From assembly GCA_009809945.1 (NCBI GenBank), contig WTPW01000020.1, positions 871,995 through 935,994 of the forward strand: a stretch of DNA of 64,000 nt, given 5' to 3'. Within the stretch, counting starts at the first letter, position 1; each line of letters begins with the position of its first letter. The notes under the pieces are model-generated. The model was given only the letters and a program-made list of their open reading frames with translations. It did no database searches and was not told where the DNA came from. Origin of the DNA: Gigaspora margarita. Its lineage: Eukaryota > Glomeromycota > Glomeromycetes > Diversisporales > Gigasporaceae. Positions 34,480 to 45,267 of the stretch are shown here, piece after piece. Both the position numbers and the translations under genes were made by a program.

Positions 34480-36829
34480 TATGAGTTATTATTGTATGAT
34501 ATTTTCTTAAAGGTTTTTGTACAATATTTTCCATATTTAGCTAATAATAAATTGCAATAATACTTTATTATTATGTCATACATTGTTAAACATTTCTAAT
34601 ACATATTATGTATAATTGATACCAGTTTATTCATAAATATTTCCCATGAATGATTTCATTAATTTTATACATATCACTATATTAATATTTATACAAAGTG
34701 CCAATTTCAAATTGATTGGTTTTTTTATAGAACATGTAAGATAATTATAATTTATTATTCTTCATAATACCAGGAAAAGAATAGAACAAATTAATAGTTA
34801 CAAAAAATTTTAATTACTGTTATTTAAAATTGATTATAGTACATTAATATTAATTATTTAATTATTTTTGATGATATATTATTCTTGCAACTAAAACATA
34901 AGTGTTAAGGCAAACTTCTAATTTATCAAATAAGAGTTTGATTTTCTTTTTCGCAATACTTTTATCTAATAATTCCATCTAATTAATTTTTATTTCACAT
35001 AATTTCAAAATATATTGATATCTTAATCTTCATTTTTAATTTTATGATCTGTTTTGCTCAATGTTGCTTCAATTTACATTCAAAGGAGACATTTGCATGC
35101 AAGCATCATTTTAATTAGTACAGAAAGGATAAAAAAAAGTTGCTGTTTTGGGACCACTGTATATAATGTAAGATTGTATTAGTTTGTATTGAAAATATTA
35201 TGATTTATATTGAGAATTATTATAAAAAGATTGTTACAAATTTATTTAGCCCATAATATGTAGCAAAAGTTGAGTCTCTATTAATCTATATTATGAATTA
35301 CCATAAGAATATATTATTTAGCATTGATAAAGTTCTGTAAAAAATCTAGTTAAACTATACTATTTTGGTGATACACAGTATTCAACTTACTAATCATGTC
35401 ATTAAAGTCATCTATATCTCAATTATTCTAAAACACATAAAATACACAATGTCAGAAATTTGTTTTTTAAAAAATCGCAGATGACTATTAATCTAAATAT
35501 ATGAAATACATATAATGTTGAAAATTCATTTTTTAAAAATTATAGATGACAATTGAGAGTGCGAATAAAATAAATGAACCTTTTGTACCTTTAATTTTCA
35601 CATTTTTTTAATACACACATTAATTATAATTCTATATTACAAAAAATATGATGACATTAGTTATGCATAATTACAATTACTGATGATCATAATCCTTATA
35701 AAGCTAACTTGTCTAAATTTTATATGTTTATGCACATATATGCAAGTTTGTCTAATCAGATAGTTTAAAAGGGACATTTGCATACAGGCATCATTTTATA
35801 ATATTAGGAATTTGCTATATATTAGAATAATTTTATTTATAATTTTGACTAAATTATATAGAAGTTCTGATAATTCAAATACAATTGATTTGCTTTAATA
35901 ATTAGAGATTGTTATTGGAAGAGTAAGTTATGATATAGAATTTCATAGTAACTAATAATAGTTATTATATTAACTTGAATACAAACTAATTTAACTAATA
36001 TTGGAATAGTAATTAAGTTATAAAATAAATTTTGTTTTGCAATTTGCAATTGTGATAATTTTATTAAAAGTTAAACTAAATTAATTTAACAGCTTAAATA
36101 TCAAAGAAATTTATAATAATATTATCACAGATTGTTTGGCTTTAGTGGATTGATTCTTAATAGTAATAACAGAAGTATATAACTAATACTGATTGGATGT
36201 TTATTTGCTAATTAGTATTAGTTATTTATTTTTGTTATTATTGTTAAGGATTGATCTACTAATATTAATGTTTATAATATTAAATAATTATTATCTTATT
36301 TTTTTAATAAAATATAATAACACTTTTAACATTTTGAAAATAAAAAATCTGTGCATTTTATTAATAAGTGTTTTATAGTAAAGTGAGATATTTGTTTTAA
36401 TATGATAATGTTTGTGTTATGTTATTGTTGTAGATAAATATTATTATATTTTGATAGGTTTCTTTGCAGAATTTTTTTAAGTCTAATAGTTTTTATATGA
36501 TTTATTTACATGTTCTGTGCTGTATTGTATGATATGTATCTATTTTATTTATATAAAGTAAAAATATTATATAAAAGTTTTAGACTTTTTTATTATTATA
36601 GTATTTGTATTAATTTTTTATTTAATATTTTTTTTAGTTATAAAACAAATTATACCTATTTGTGAAGCTCTTAACAATTTCTAATCTTATTATCCTATTT
36701 ATTAAATTTAATCTTCTCTTGAATAATTCTAAATATATATTATATATTTTACTTAATTAAATTTGAACTACTCTTTTATACTACCTGTTTTATATCTACA
36801 AAATTTACTATTTAACTTATATTTTTAAC
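34480..36829. repeat. AT-rich region with reversed and forward satellite remnants
   Basis: No gene is supported. Around 35160-35400 the satellite unit appears in reverse orientation (ATAATATGTAGCAAAAGTTGAG, AGAATATATTATTTAG), and around 35860-36120 in forward orientation. GGAGACATTTGCATGCAAGC near 35085 recurs as GGGACATTTGCATACAGGC near 35770. A short tandem pair lies at about 35430-35560. The last 200 bases may be the 5' end of the LINE copy that follows. Confidence 0.45.
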
Positions 36830-37443
36830 ATGCCTGCACTTACTAGTGAAGAACCTAATTCCTATATTATTGACTACTTTTATTCTAAATTCAAAAATCA
36901 GATCATTTTGGAGTATTTATTAAAGAAACAGATGCTACAATACTTAAAGAATTGCTATTTGCCCTTCTAATTGTAAATCTTATGAACACCTTTCCAATTA
37001 TTAATATAGAGAGAAGATTTCACAAAATTAAAGATACTGTTTCCAAATTACCTATTAAACAACCTATAACCCAAAATCATAATTTTAAAAACACAATCTA
37101 GAATATTATTTTCAACTATCATAAAGATCCAACCTCTATAGCTATTACTTCTCAATACTTTCATATATTACTTTCTAATATCAACAATAATTCAGTACCA
37201 ACTTATTATGATAATGAATTGCTACTAGATAATATCGATAATACTAGTACTAATTTAAATAAAACTTCTTTAGTAAAGAGAACTTTTACAAGTCTATACT
37301 CAAATACTTCTGAAATATATAATTCACAAGCATGCTATAACAAATTTCTTTATTATTACAGATTACAAACTCTTTCTGTACCACAAACTGTAGGTTCATT
37401 TTTAGAATATATAGGCTTGGTGCTACAAAAAGGGGTAAATTAA
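36830..37443 (+). pseudogene. Possible LINE ORF1 remnant
   Basis: ATG at 36830 opens MPALTSEEPNSYIIDYFYSK, and a frame change near 36900 continues as SDHFGVFIKETDATILKELL and NIERRFHKIKDTVSKLPIKQ. A TAG interrupts near 37101. The last open piece starts at 37219 and its final residues run into a MITE. I do not recognise the family. Position about 2 kb upstream of LINE endonuclease remnants, with matching codon use, suggests ORF1 of the same element. Confidence 0.4.
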
Positions 37444-37892
37444 CAATTTTCAAAATTAATTTTTTTATACAAATCAATTTAAAATAAGATCTGGACCATT
37501 TTTTACTTAAAACACAAAAGCAGTTATAGCTCTTTAAAGTTTGTATTTTCTTATAATTTAAGAAAATTGTATTCATAACACCATGTTATATAACACCTAT
37601 ATAAAAACACTTTATAAAATTCTCAAATATCTTAAAATTTTACTAGGGTAACCCCTGTTGTGTTACTAACAAAAAATGCTCCTCTCGCAATTTTACTATA
37701 AATTTAAATTCTAACCCTAACTCTAACTCTAACCTATCAATAACCTAACCTAGTTGACTTAGTAGGGTGTTGTATAACATGGGTGTTATGAATATAATAT
37801 TTCTATAATTTATTATATATATAACATAAAAATTGATTTTTTGAAGATTTTTTGTTTTGCCGATTTACCTCCTTTTTGCAGTACCAAGCCCA
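37412..37892. mobile_element. TA-flanked MITE (TAGGCTTGG...)
   Basis: TAGGCTTGGTGCTACAAAAA is mirrored by TTTTTGCAGTACCAAGCCCA. TA lies at 37410-37411 and 37893-37894. It sits in the left end of the foldback element. Confidence 0.75.
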
Positions 37893-38750
37893 TATGGTCT
37901 GGTGCAAAAATATAAATACACGATAACTAAATATTTAAATTTTCTATATATAAATGTTTTTTTAGTTTTAACAATTTAATTATAATTTTTTTATATCAAA
38001 TAAAGAAGATTCTAGGCTATCATTTAATATATTTTTTATTTTATTTTTATAAACAATTTATTGTATAATAAATTTTTTTTTAAAATTCAATTTTTTTTTA
38101 AAATAAAGAGATTTTTTAAAGAAAATTTTAGTTTTTGTCATTAATGCTACCAATATGCAACTTTAAAAACTTGTACTAAGCAAATATACTGCTATGTATA
38201 TATTAAATATATGGTTAAAATTTGAGCTTAATTGGATCAGTAGTTATTAAAATATGAATTTTTAAAATTTTATAACTAAATTACTATGTTTTTATACAAA
38301 ATTATATAGTAAATTTTGTACAATTTTTATAAAACATAGTAATTTGAAAATTAAATTTAAAAAATTTATATCTTAATAACTACTGATCCAATTAAGCTTA
38401 AATTTAACCATATATTTAGCATATGCATAGCAATGCACTTGCATAGTACAAATATCTAAAGCTGCATATTGGTAGCATAATTGGTAAAAATTAAAATTTT
38501 TTTTAAAAAATCTTTTTTTTTAAAAAATTAAATTTTAAAAAAAATTTATTTACAATAAATTGTCTATAAAATTATAATAAAAAATTTATTATACAATTAA
38601 TTGTCTATAAAAATATAATAATAAATATAGTAAAAAATAGCTTAGATTCTACTTTATTTAGTATAAAAAATTGTAATTAAATTGTCAAAACTGCAAAATT
38701 TTTATATATAAAAAATTTAAATTTTAGTTATTGTGTATTTATATTTTTGC

Positions 38751-38928
38751 AGGATCTCGAAATATACATAGATAGGTCAGGTATGAGTTTGCTTATTTTT
38801 GAGGTTTTTATGCAGATCTTTTCTATTTATAGTAATTTTTTACTTATTTTTGAAGTTTTTCTGCAGATCTTTCCTTTTTTAGTAACCCTATAATTAACCC
38901 GACCTATCTATGTATATTTCGGGGTCCT
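38751..38928. mobile_element. MITE with 8-base target duplication
   Basis: AGGATCTCGAAATATACATA and the complement of the right end (AGGACCCCGAAATATACATA) differ at two positions, and the inverted repeat is about 32 bases long. ATTTTTGC flanks both sides (38743-38750 and 38929-38936), a perfect 8-base duplication as in hAT-type elements. The interior holds a direct repeat of CTTATTTTTGARGTTTTTMT. Confidence 0.88.
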
Positions 38929-38950
38929 ATTTTTGCTCTGGACCATATTC

Positions 38951-41900
38951 AAGAAAACTACTTATATACTATACCAACCAGTATATTAGGATTTCTATGA
39001 AACCTTATTTACAAATTACTTCATAGAGGCACATATTTATCTACTATATAAAAGCTTTTTGCCAAATCACTTCTTTTCAACCTTTAATAATTTACATGCA
39101 TTTTACAAACTTGAACTCAAATTATCTACTAGTTTTAACATATGCTCTAGTAATAATAAAATTTTTAATTACCAACTTCTATTGATGACTTCTTTTATTT
39201 TACACCTTCTGCTACTCTATTACCTAGTGATAGTTCACTAACTACAAATACCAATTCTCTAACTATCCTTCTAAGTTCTATACAAAATTGGAAATAGTAG
39301 AGAAATCAGTGATTACTAATAATAATATAGCAAACAATAACTACACAATAACTATTTATCTAACAACAACTATACTCTACAACTTAATATTACTAAGACC
39401 AAAATTTTATCTAACAAATCTAACAAATTTCTTAATACAAATCATTTTACTTATTACTGGTCTAATTTAGACAATACTACAAAGAGCACTACAATTAAGC
39501 TATACAATTCTATCAAATCTCATGTTTATAAAATACTTAGCCACTCTGGAGGTGCTATTGCTATTGATCTTTATTTCAAACTGACTTTAAATTTAGAACT
39601 ATTTCTATATACCTCTTATCTACAAATCAAATCTACAGATATAATACTCAACAAGCTGCAATTCAATAGATTTAGCGAGCTTTATTATCCAATATTCATC
39701 CCATTATTTTAGTAGACTTTAATATATCATCTACTTTCTCAACATCTAATATAGCCAAAACTCAAATTTTTTCTTTTCTTTATAACAATAATATGTATGA
39801 CATTGCTGACCATACAAATAACTTGGAATACACTTGGACAAGTAGCTACCAATCTAGCAGAATTGACTATATTTGGGCTTATAATTCAATAATTCCTTTT
39901 CTAACAAACTTTTCAACCTATAGTTCAATTATTATATCTACTACATCAGTGAATTATATATACGTAATCTTACGTAAGATATTACGGCCCGTAATATTAT
40001 AAAAATCTTATGTTTAATACGATTTATTACGTAATATATTACGTTAGATTACGGTAATATTATGGTTATTATTTCGAAATATTTCAAAATATACCAAATA
40101 AAAAAATGCAAATTACCTTCCCTCTACAGGGATCGCGTACTCATGCAGATCAATAAACTAATGCGTGCAGGAGGTAATATTTTGATATTTTTACATTGTT
40201 TCGCAATATTTTGGATCATTTCGCATTGTTTCGCAATATTTGGCAAATTTTCGCAAATTTTTAAAAAATAAATAAATGATATACATATTCACATAATCAT
40301 GCTTTTTTACAGGTTTTCGCTTTATTTCACAATGTTTCGCAATTTATTATAAAATTTTACATTTTTTTATTTATTATTATTTTTTTATTTATTATTATTA
40401 TTTATACATATTATATTATATTTTAATTATTATACATTTTTTACAGTATTATTTTTATATTATTATATATTATTTTAAATACTTTCCACTTCTTCGCTTC
40501 TAATTCTATTACTATATACAAAAAACTAGCCCTACACACTTATTTTTGCTCACCCACAGTTAGTTATTATCTTCGCGTCTTTGTTTTCTATTGTCTTCAC
40601 TTTCACTACTTCTTTTGTTTTGGCTATAAACTTNGTTTCGCACTCTTTTTCTAAAAACTTCAAAATAAAAAATGTTTCTTAGAAGTGTTGGTTCTTGCAA
40701 ATTGCCGAGGAAAGTTGCAAAGTTTTGAAGAAGTTAGGAATAAATAAACTAAAATAAAATTTAAAAAAATAAGTAAAAAATAAAAAAACAAAAAAACAAA
40801 AAGTGTAAGCAAACTAATAAAAAAATAAATGAAGCCCCAAATCTTCATAAAAGTTCGCATTCTTGTAAATTCAGAAATTGCAAAAGTCATGTTAATGTTC
40901 TTGCGAAATGCCAAAAAGTCACGAAGTACCAAAAAAGTCTGGGTTGTTTTTCTTGCAAAGTGCCAGGAAGTAAGGGTTCTGTTTTCGCAAAGTGCTGAAA
41001 TATAATAAATTAATAAAAAAAAATTTAAAATAAAACAAAAGAAAACAAAAACAAAAAACACGAAACGAAAAAATAAATGATGCGAAACCTTGCAAAAACT
41101 TGCACAAACTTGCAAAACCTTGCGAAAACTTGCACCTAACTAAATCATTCTCTAAAGAAGCGTTCTTGGTGTTCTTGAATGTGTGAGAAGTCTGAGTAGA
41201 CATGCGCAAGGTTTCGAAATATTGTATGTCTTCTTGCAAAGGTGTCTTGTAAAAGTGCCAAAATAAAAAATAATTAAAAAAAATTAAAAATAAAAATGAA
41301 AACAAAAAAACAAAANGAAAACAAAAAATGAAACGAAAATAAAAAATGAAACGAAATAAAAACAAAAAAGCGAAAGAAAAAAAATAGAAGATCTAATTAT
41401 AAACAAAAAATCTAATCTGATCTTGTAGTACAGAATTTGAATATCATCGAACTATTTTGTTTTGAAAAATTAGTCTAATGTGCGATCCAGGTTACAGACC
41501 TACTGATCCTGATCCAGCTTGGTTTCCTAGTTCTAAATTATTTTGAAAGTGATCAAAATATTTTGTTAACCTATTTCGAAATATTTCAAAATTACTTTTG
41601 TAATATTTCGAAATTTTGATAATTTGAAATATTTCAAAATATATTATGTAATATTTTGCTTATATTACGGTTCGTAATATCTTACGTAAGATTATGCTAT
41701 TATAAATTTGCTGATGTAGTAGTAATCATTTAATTTTGCTTTCTTAATGACTTTTCCTTTTGCTCTATCTAACAAACTTTGATACAAAACTAGAAGCAAA
41801 TGCAGAGTTTTAACTACAATGCAATGACCAAAAAACTTGAAAAAAATTTTCAAATCAAATCAATTACAAACTTGGTATCTATAATATACTCTCTATTTCC

Positions 41901-42290
41901 TCTATTAATAGCTTTTTAAAAAATTATAGCATCAAATTCAAACTAGTATTATTCAGACAGTAGTTCAAACTATCCCTAACAAAAAATTCATAGTCCATAA
42001 CTTTTTTATACATTTACACCCAAGACAACAAAGCGCATAATAATCTTAAAACAATTAGCAGTATTATATATCAAACTAAAAACCCTACATATAATAATCT
42101 GATATTAATAACAAAATTCAATATCTTAACCAAAAACACAATATCCAAATTAATTTTCTATTTCTAACAAACAACAACTAGCACAATGTATCTTAGAAAA
42201 AAACAGATCTAGAAAACCTTATAAACTGTTCACAATCTTGAAAATGCAAAATTCCTAAAAGCACAAATCAATACTATTTAATGCTTCTAC
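38951..42290 (+). pseudogene. Second LINE copy, ORF2 endonuclease remnant, split
   Basis: From about 39380 the sequence follows the endonuclease of the copy at 26659 with many changes. Recognisable pieces are CTGGTCTAATTTAGACAATA, GGAGGTGCTATTGCTATTGA, ATGTATGACATTGCTGACCA and AGAATTGACTATATTTGGGC. It breaks off at 39940 at a 1.8-kb inserted element and resumes at about 41720 with GTAATCATTTAATTTTGC and CTTTGATACAAAACTAGAAG, fading out near 42290. Stops and frame changes are frequent. This copy is far older than the first. Confidence 0.75.
39941..41719. mobile_element. TA-flanked 1.8-kb element with palindrome-bearing termini
   Basis: CTACATCAG and CTGATGTAG are its ends, with TA at 39939-39940 and 41720-41721. 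Each terminus includes ATCTTACGTAAGAT, a perfect palindrome, next to ATTACGGNYCGTAAT. The interior has many TTTCGCAATATTTT-like repeats on the left and A-rich, TTGCRAA-rich sequence on the right. The long open frames on the minus strand there are compositional and encode no recognisable protein. Its insertion point is confirmed by LINE homology on both sides. Confidence 0.75.
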
Positions 42291-42430
42291 AGACTGGACT
42301 CAAACTGGACTTTAGTCAAGTCTGAGTCTGGTTCAATTTTCAGACTGGGCTCATACATTTAGACTTTTTAGTCAAGCCTGAGTTTATTTCAGATCTGGTC
42401 TGAAGGCTGCAGACTGGTCCAATTTTTAAT
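42286..42430. repeat. Cluster of CAGACTGG/CTGAGTYTGG motifs
   Basis: At least six variants of AGACTGG, GTCTGAGT and CTGGTCT lie in 145 bases. This resembles a hAT subterminal region, but no partner end was found. Confidence 0.45.
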
Positions 42431-42439
42431 AATTTATAT

Positions 42440-44300
42440 TTATGTTTTTGTGCTGAACAAGTTTACTTAATGAATAAAGTTAGAAATAATTAGTAAAAAT
42501 TTAATAAATTATAAGATTTTATAGAATTTATTAATAAAATTTTATAAATCTTATAATTCACAAATTCTTATTAATTAATTGTAACTTTATGTACTAAGTA
42601 AACTTATTCAGACCTAAAAATACATCAAATTAGCAAAATTATTTTTATGTTCTTGAATTTAGAGGATATCAGATATGCTTAATTTTGGATTTTGATCAAA
42701 AAAGTCAAATTTAAGCATTTTCTTCAAATTTCAAGTAAAATAAAAAACATTCAGTCAGTTTAATGTATTTTTAGGTGCTAAATATGTTTACTTAGTGCAT
42801 TAAGTAAATTAATTAATGAAATCTTGTGAATAATAAAATTTTATAAAATTTATTAATAGAATTCTATGAAATCTTATGATTTACAATTATTTATTAATTA
42901 ATTCTAACTTTATGCACCAAGTAAATTTGTTCAACACCTACAAATAAATTAAATTAGCTGAATTATTTTTATTTATTTGAAATTTGGAGAAAAGATACTT
43001 AAATTTACTTTTTTGATCAAAAATTCAAAATTATGCATCTATTCTCTAAATTTGAAGTAAAATAAAAATAATTCTGCCAAATTGATGTATTATTAAAATT
43101 CAAAATTATGCATCTATTCTCTAAATTTGAAGTAAAATAAAAATAATTCTGCCAAATTGATGTATTATTAGGTGCTAAACAAGTTTACTTAATACAAGAA
43201 GTTAAAATTAATTAATAAAAATTTGTGAATTGTAAGGTTTTATAGAATTTTATTAATAAAATTCTATAAAAACTTATGACTCACAAATACTTATTAATTA
43301 ATTGATGATTCACGAGTAAATGAGAACTTAACACTGGGAGAATTTTTATATTAAACCATAGTAAAAAAATGTTAAGTCAAAATCATGATTCCTATAGTAT
43401 GATAATAATTTTTATCCTTAAATTACTTATAACTTTTTAGCTATTTAACTAATTTTACTAATCTTATATCATTAGAATCACAAAAACTAGTTCTACAACT
43501 TTAATTAGAAGCTCACAGGATATTAGCTTAATAAAAAATTAACTTTACTTAGTCAGGAATGCTGATTTTGAGATTTTATATGTGTTGCTATAAATTTTAT
43601 TAATACAAATTCTCATTTATTCATGGATCATCAATTAATTCTAACTTCTTGCATTAAGTAAACTTATACAGACCTAAAAATACATCTAATCAGCAGAATT
43701 ATTTTTATTTTACTTGAAATTTAGATGCAAAATTTTGGTTTTTTGATCAAAAAATTAAATTTAAGCATCTTTTCTCCAAATTTCAAGTAAAATAAAAACA
43801 ATTCAGCCAATTTAATGTATTTGTAGGTGCTAAACAGTTTACTTAGTGCATAAATTTAGAATTAATTAATAAAATTTGTGAATCGTAAGATTTCATAGAA
43901 TTCTATTAATAAAATTCTACAAAATCTTATGAATTATAAGATTTCACAAATTAATTCTAACTTAATGCACTAAAAACATATTCAGTCTAAAATACATTAT
44001 ATCGGCCGAATGTTTTTTATTTTACTGAAATTTGGAGAAAAGATACTTAAATTTGACTTTTTTGATCAAAATCCAAAATTAAGCATCTATCCTCTAAATT
44101 TCAAGTAAAATAAAATAATTCTGCTGATTTGATGTATTTTTAGGTGCTGAATAAGTTTACTTAGTGCATAAAGTTATAATTAATTAATAAGAATCTGTGA
44201 AATATAGGATTTTATAAAATTTTATTAATAAAATTCTATAAAATCTTATAATTCATAAAATTTTACTAATTAATTCTAGCTTAATGCACTAATCACTAGC
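42440..44300. repeat. Tandem array of palindromic units, about 320 bases each
   Basis: Five copies of TTATRATTCACAAATTNTTA followed by ATTAATTCTAACTTTATGCA begin near 42545, 42871, 43263, 43918 and 44232. Within each unit the second half (GGTGCTAAATATGTTTACTT) is the inverse of the first (AAGTAAACTTATTCAGACCT), so every unit is a hairpin about 150 bases per arm. A 66-base local duplication lies near 43020-43165, and a TTAA element (43302-43634) splits the third unit. Confidence 0.75.
43302..43634. mobile_element. TTAA-flanked MITE inside the palindromic array
   Basis: TTGATGATTCACGAGTAAAT is mirrored by ATTTATTCATGGATCATCAA, and TTAA lies at 43298-43301 and 43635-43638. The interior shares a block of about 60 bases (ATTAGAATCACAAAAACTAG, then TCTACAACTTTAATTAGAA) with the elements at 26483 and 45738. 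Confidence 0.8.
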
Positions 44301-45267
44301 ACAAAGATTAGTAACATTAACCAACAAAACTAAAGACTTTAGCGCTTTAAATGGCATTATTCAAATATTACTTATTGCGCTATTAACATAATCATATAAC
44401 TTCACAGACTGTTAAATAATGTAATAATGCCATTCAACATACTAAATTTTTTGATTTTGACCGCGTACTCGTTATCAACACAAATAAATTCGTTAAACAA
44501 ACTCAACAGATCTACACCTTCATAAATGTGAAATTTCTTTATAGTGCCACTATGAAATGTTGTAAGGATTAGTATGATCTTAAAAAACCTCATGTCATGC
44601 TCAAATAGACCAGCTTCGATTTTTGGTTAAAACTTATTTAATCTCTGCGTACAATACCAAATATATAAATAACTTCAAGATTTCATTTTTTAAACCTTGA
44701 TAAATTTTGTTAAATTTTTTTTTTACATTTTCAACCCTTTCACAATATCACTTCGATACAACCGTTCCTAGTTTTAGAGAAATACGTTGCGCAGTTGCCT
44801 TTTTACTAAGAATCGTAGAATATAATGCATTCTATAGAAAAAATATACCACCTCTATACGGGAAAAGAGTGATACAATCTATTATTGCATATACATAATC
44901 ATAGTATCGTAATTTTGAAAATGGGATTTCTTTTTATTTAATATTTGTCGCGGAACATAATGAAATTGGATTATATTTAACTTCCTAAAACCCATTTATG
45001 CTTGTTTATTAATTCACCCTTAAAATTGACCCTAATCTTAAAAAAAAAAAAATAAAAAATAAAAAAAAACGACTCAAAGAAATTATATTTTTCAGTGGCT
45101 TGTCTATTTTACATTATACAGAATTTCATTTTATCTGATTTCGTTTTAATCCATTATAATACTAATACTTAATAGTAACAATTCCGTAAACTTTAACTAA
45201 TTTAACTATAACCAAAACTTATCTCGAAGTATTATTTTTATTGTATACTAATTTCCTATTAAGCATA
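44301..45267. other. Region downstream of the sacsin-like gene
   Basis: A 63-residue frame at 44402-44593 (minus) resembles no family I know. The rest, including an A-rich run near 45040-45070, shows no gene. Transcript ends of the minus-strand gene should lie just below 45268, but no clear poly-A signal was singled out. Confidence 0.4.

Larger units (their letters stand above)
37405..38950. mobile_element. Large foldback (palindromic) element interrupted by two MITEs
   Basis: A palindrome of more than 800 bases is centred near 38310. GCAAAAATATAAATACA (from 37914) is complementary to TGTATTTATATTTTTGC (to 38750), and most sequence between pairs in the same way, for example TGGATCAGTAGTTATTAA with TTAATAACTACTGATCCA. 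If the MITEs at 37412-37892 and 38751-38928 are removed, the arms extend outward to GAATATGGTC and GACCATATTC. No protein is encoded. Confidence 0.8.

Noticed and set aside
40660-41365. Two overlapping minus-strand frames of about 150 residues, rich in Phe and Leu
   Set aside because: They come from A-rich low-complexity DNA inside a TA-flanked element, contain an N, overlap each other and show no domain.
42286-42430. Complete MITE
   Set aside because: The CAGACTGG motifs are direct, not inverted, at the two sides, and no target duplication was found.
44402-44593. Small minus-strand gene (63 residues)
   Set aside because: No recognisable family, no supporting context; it may be downstream transcript or chance.
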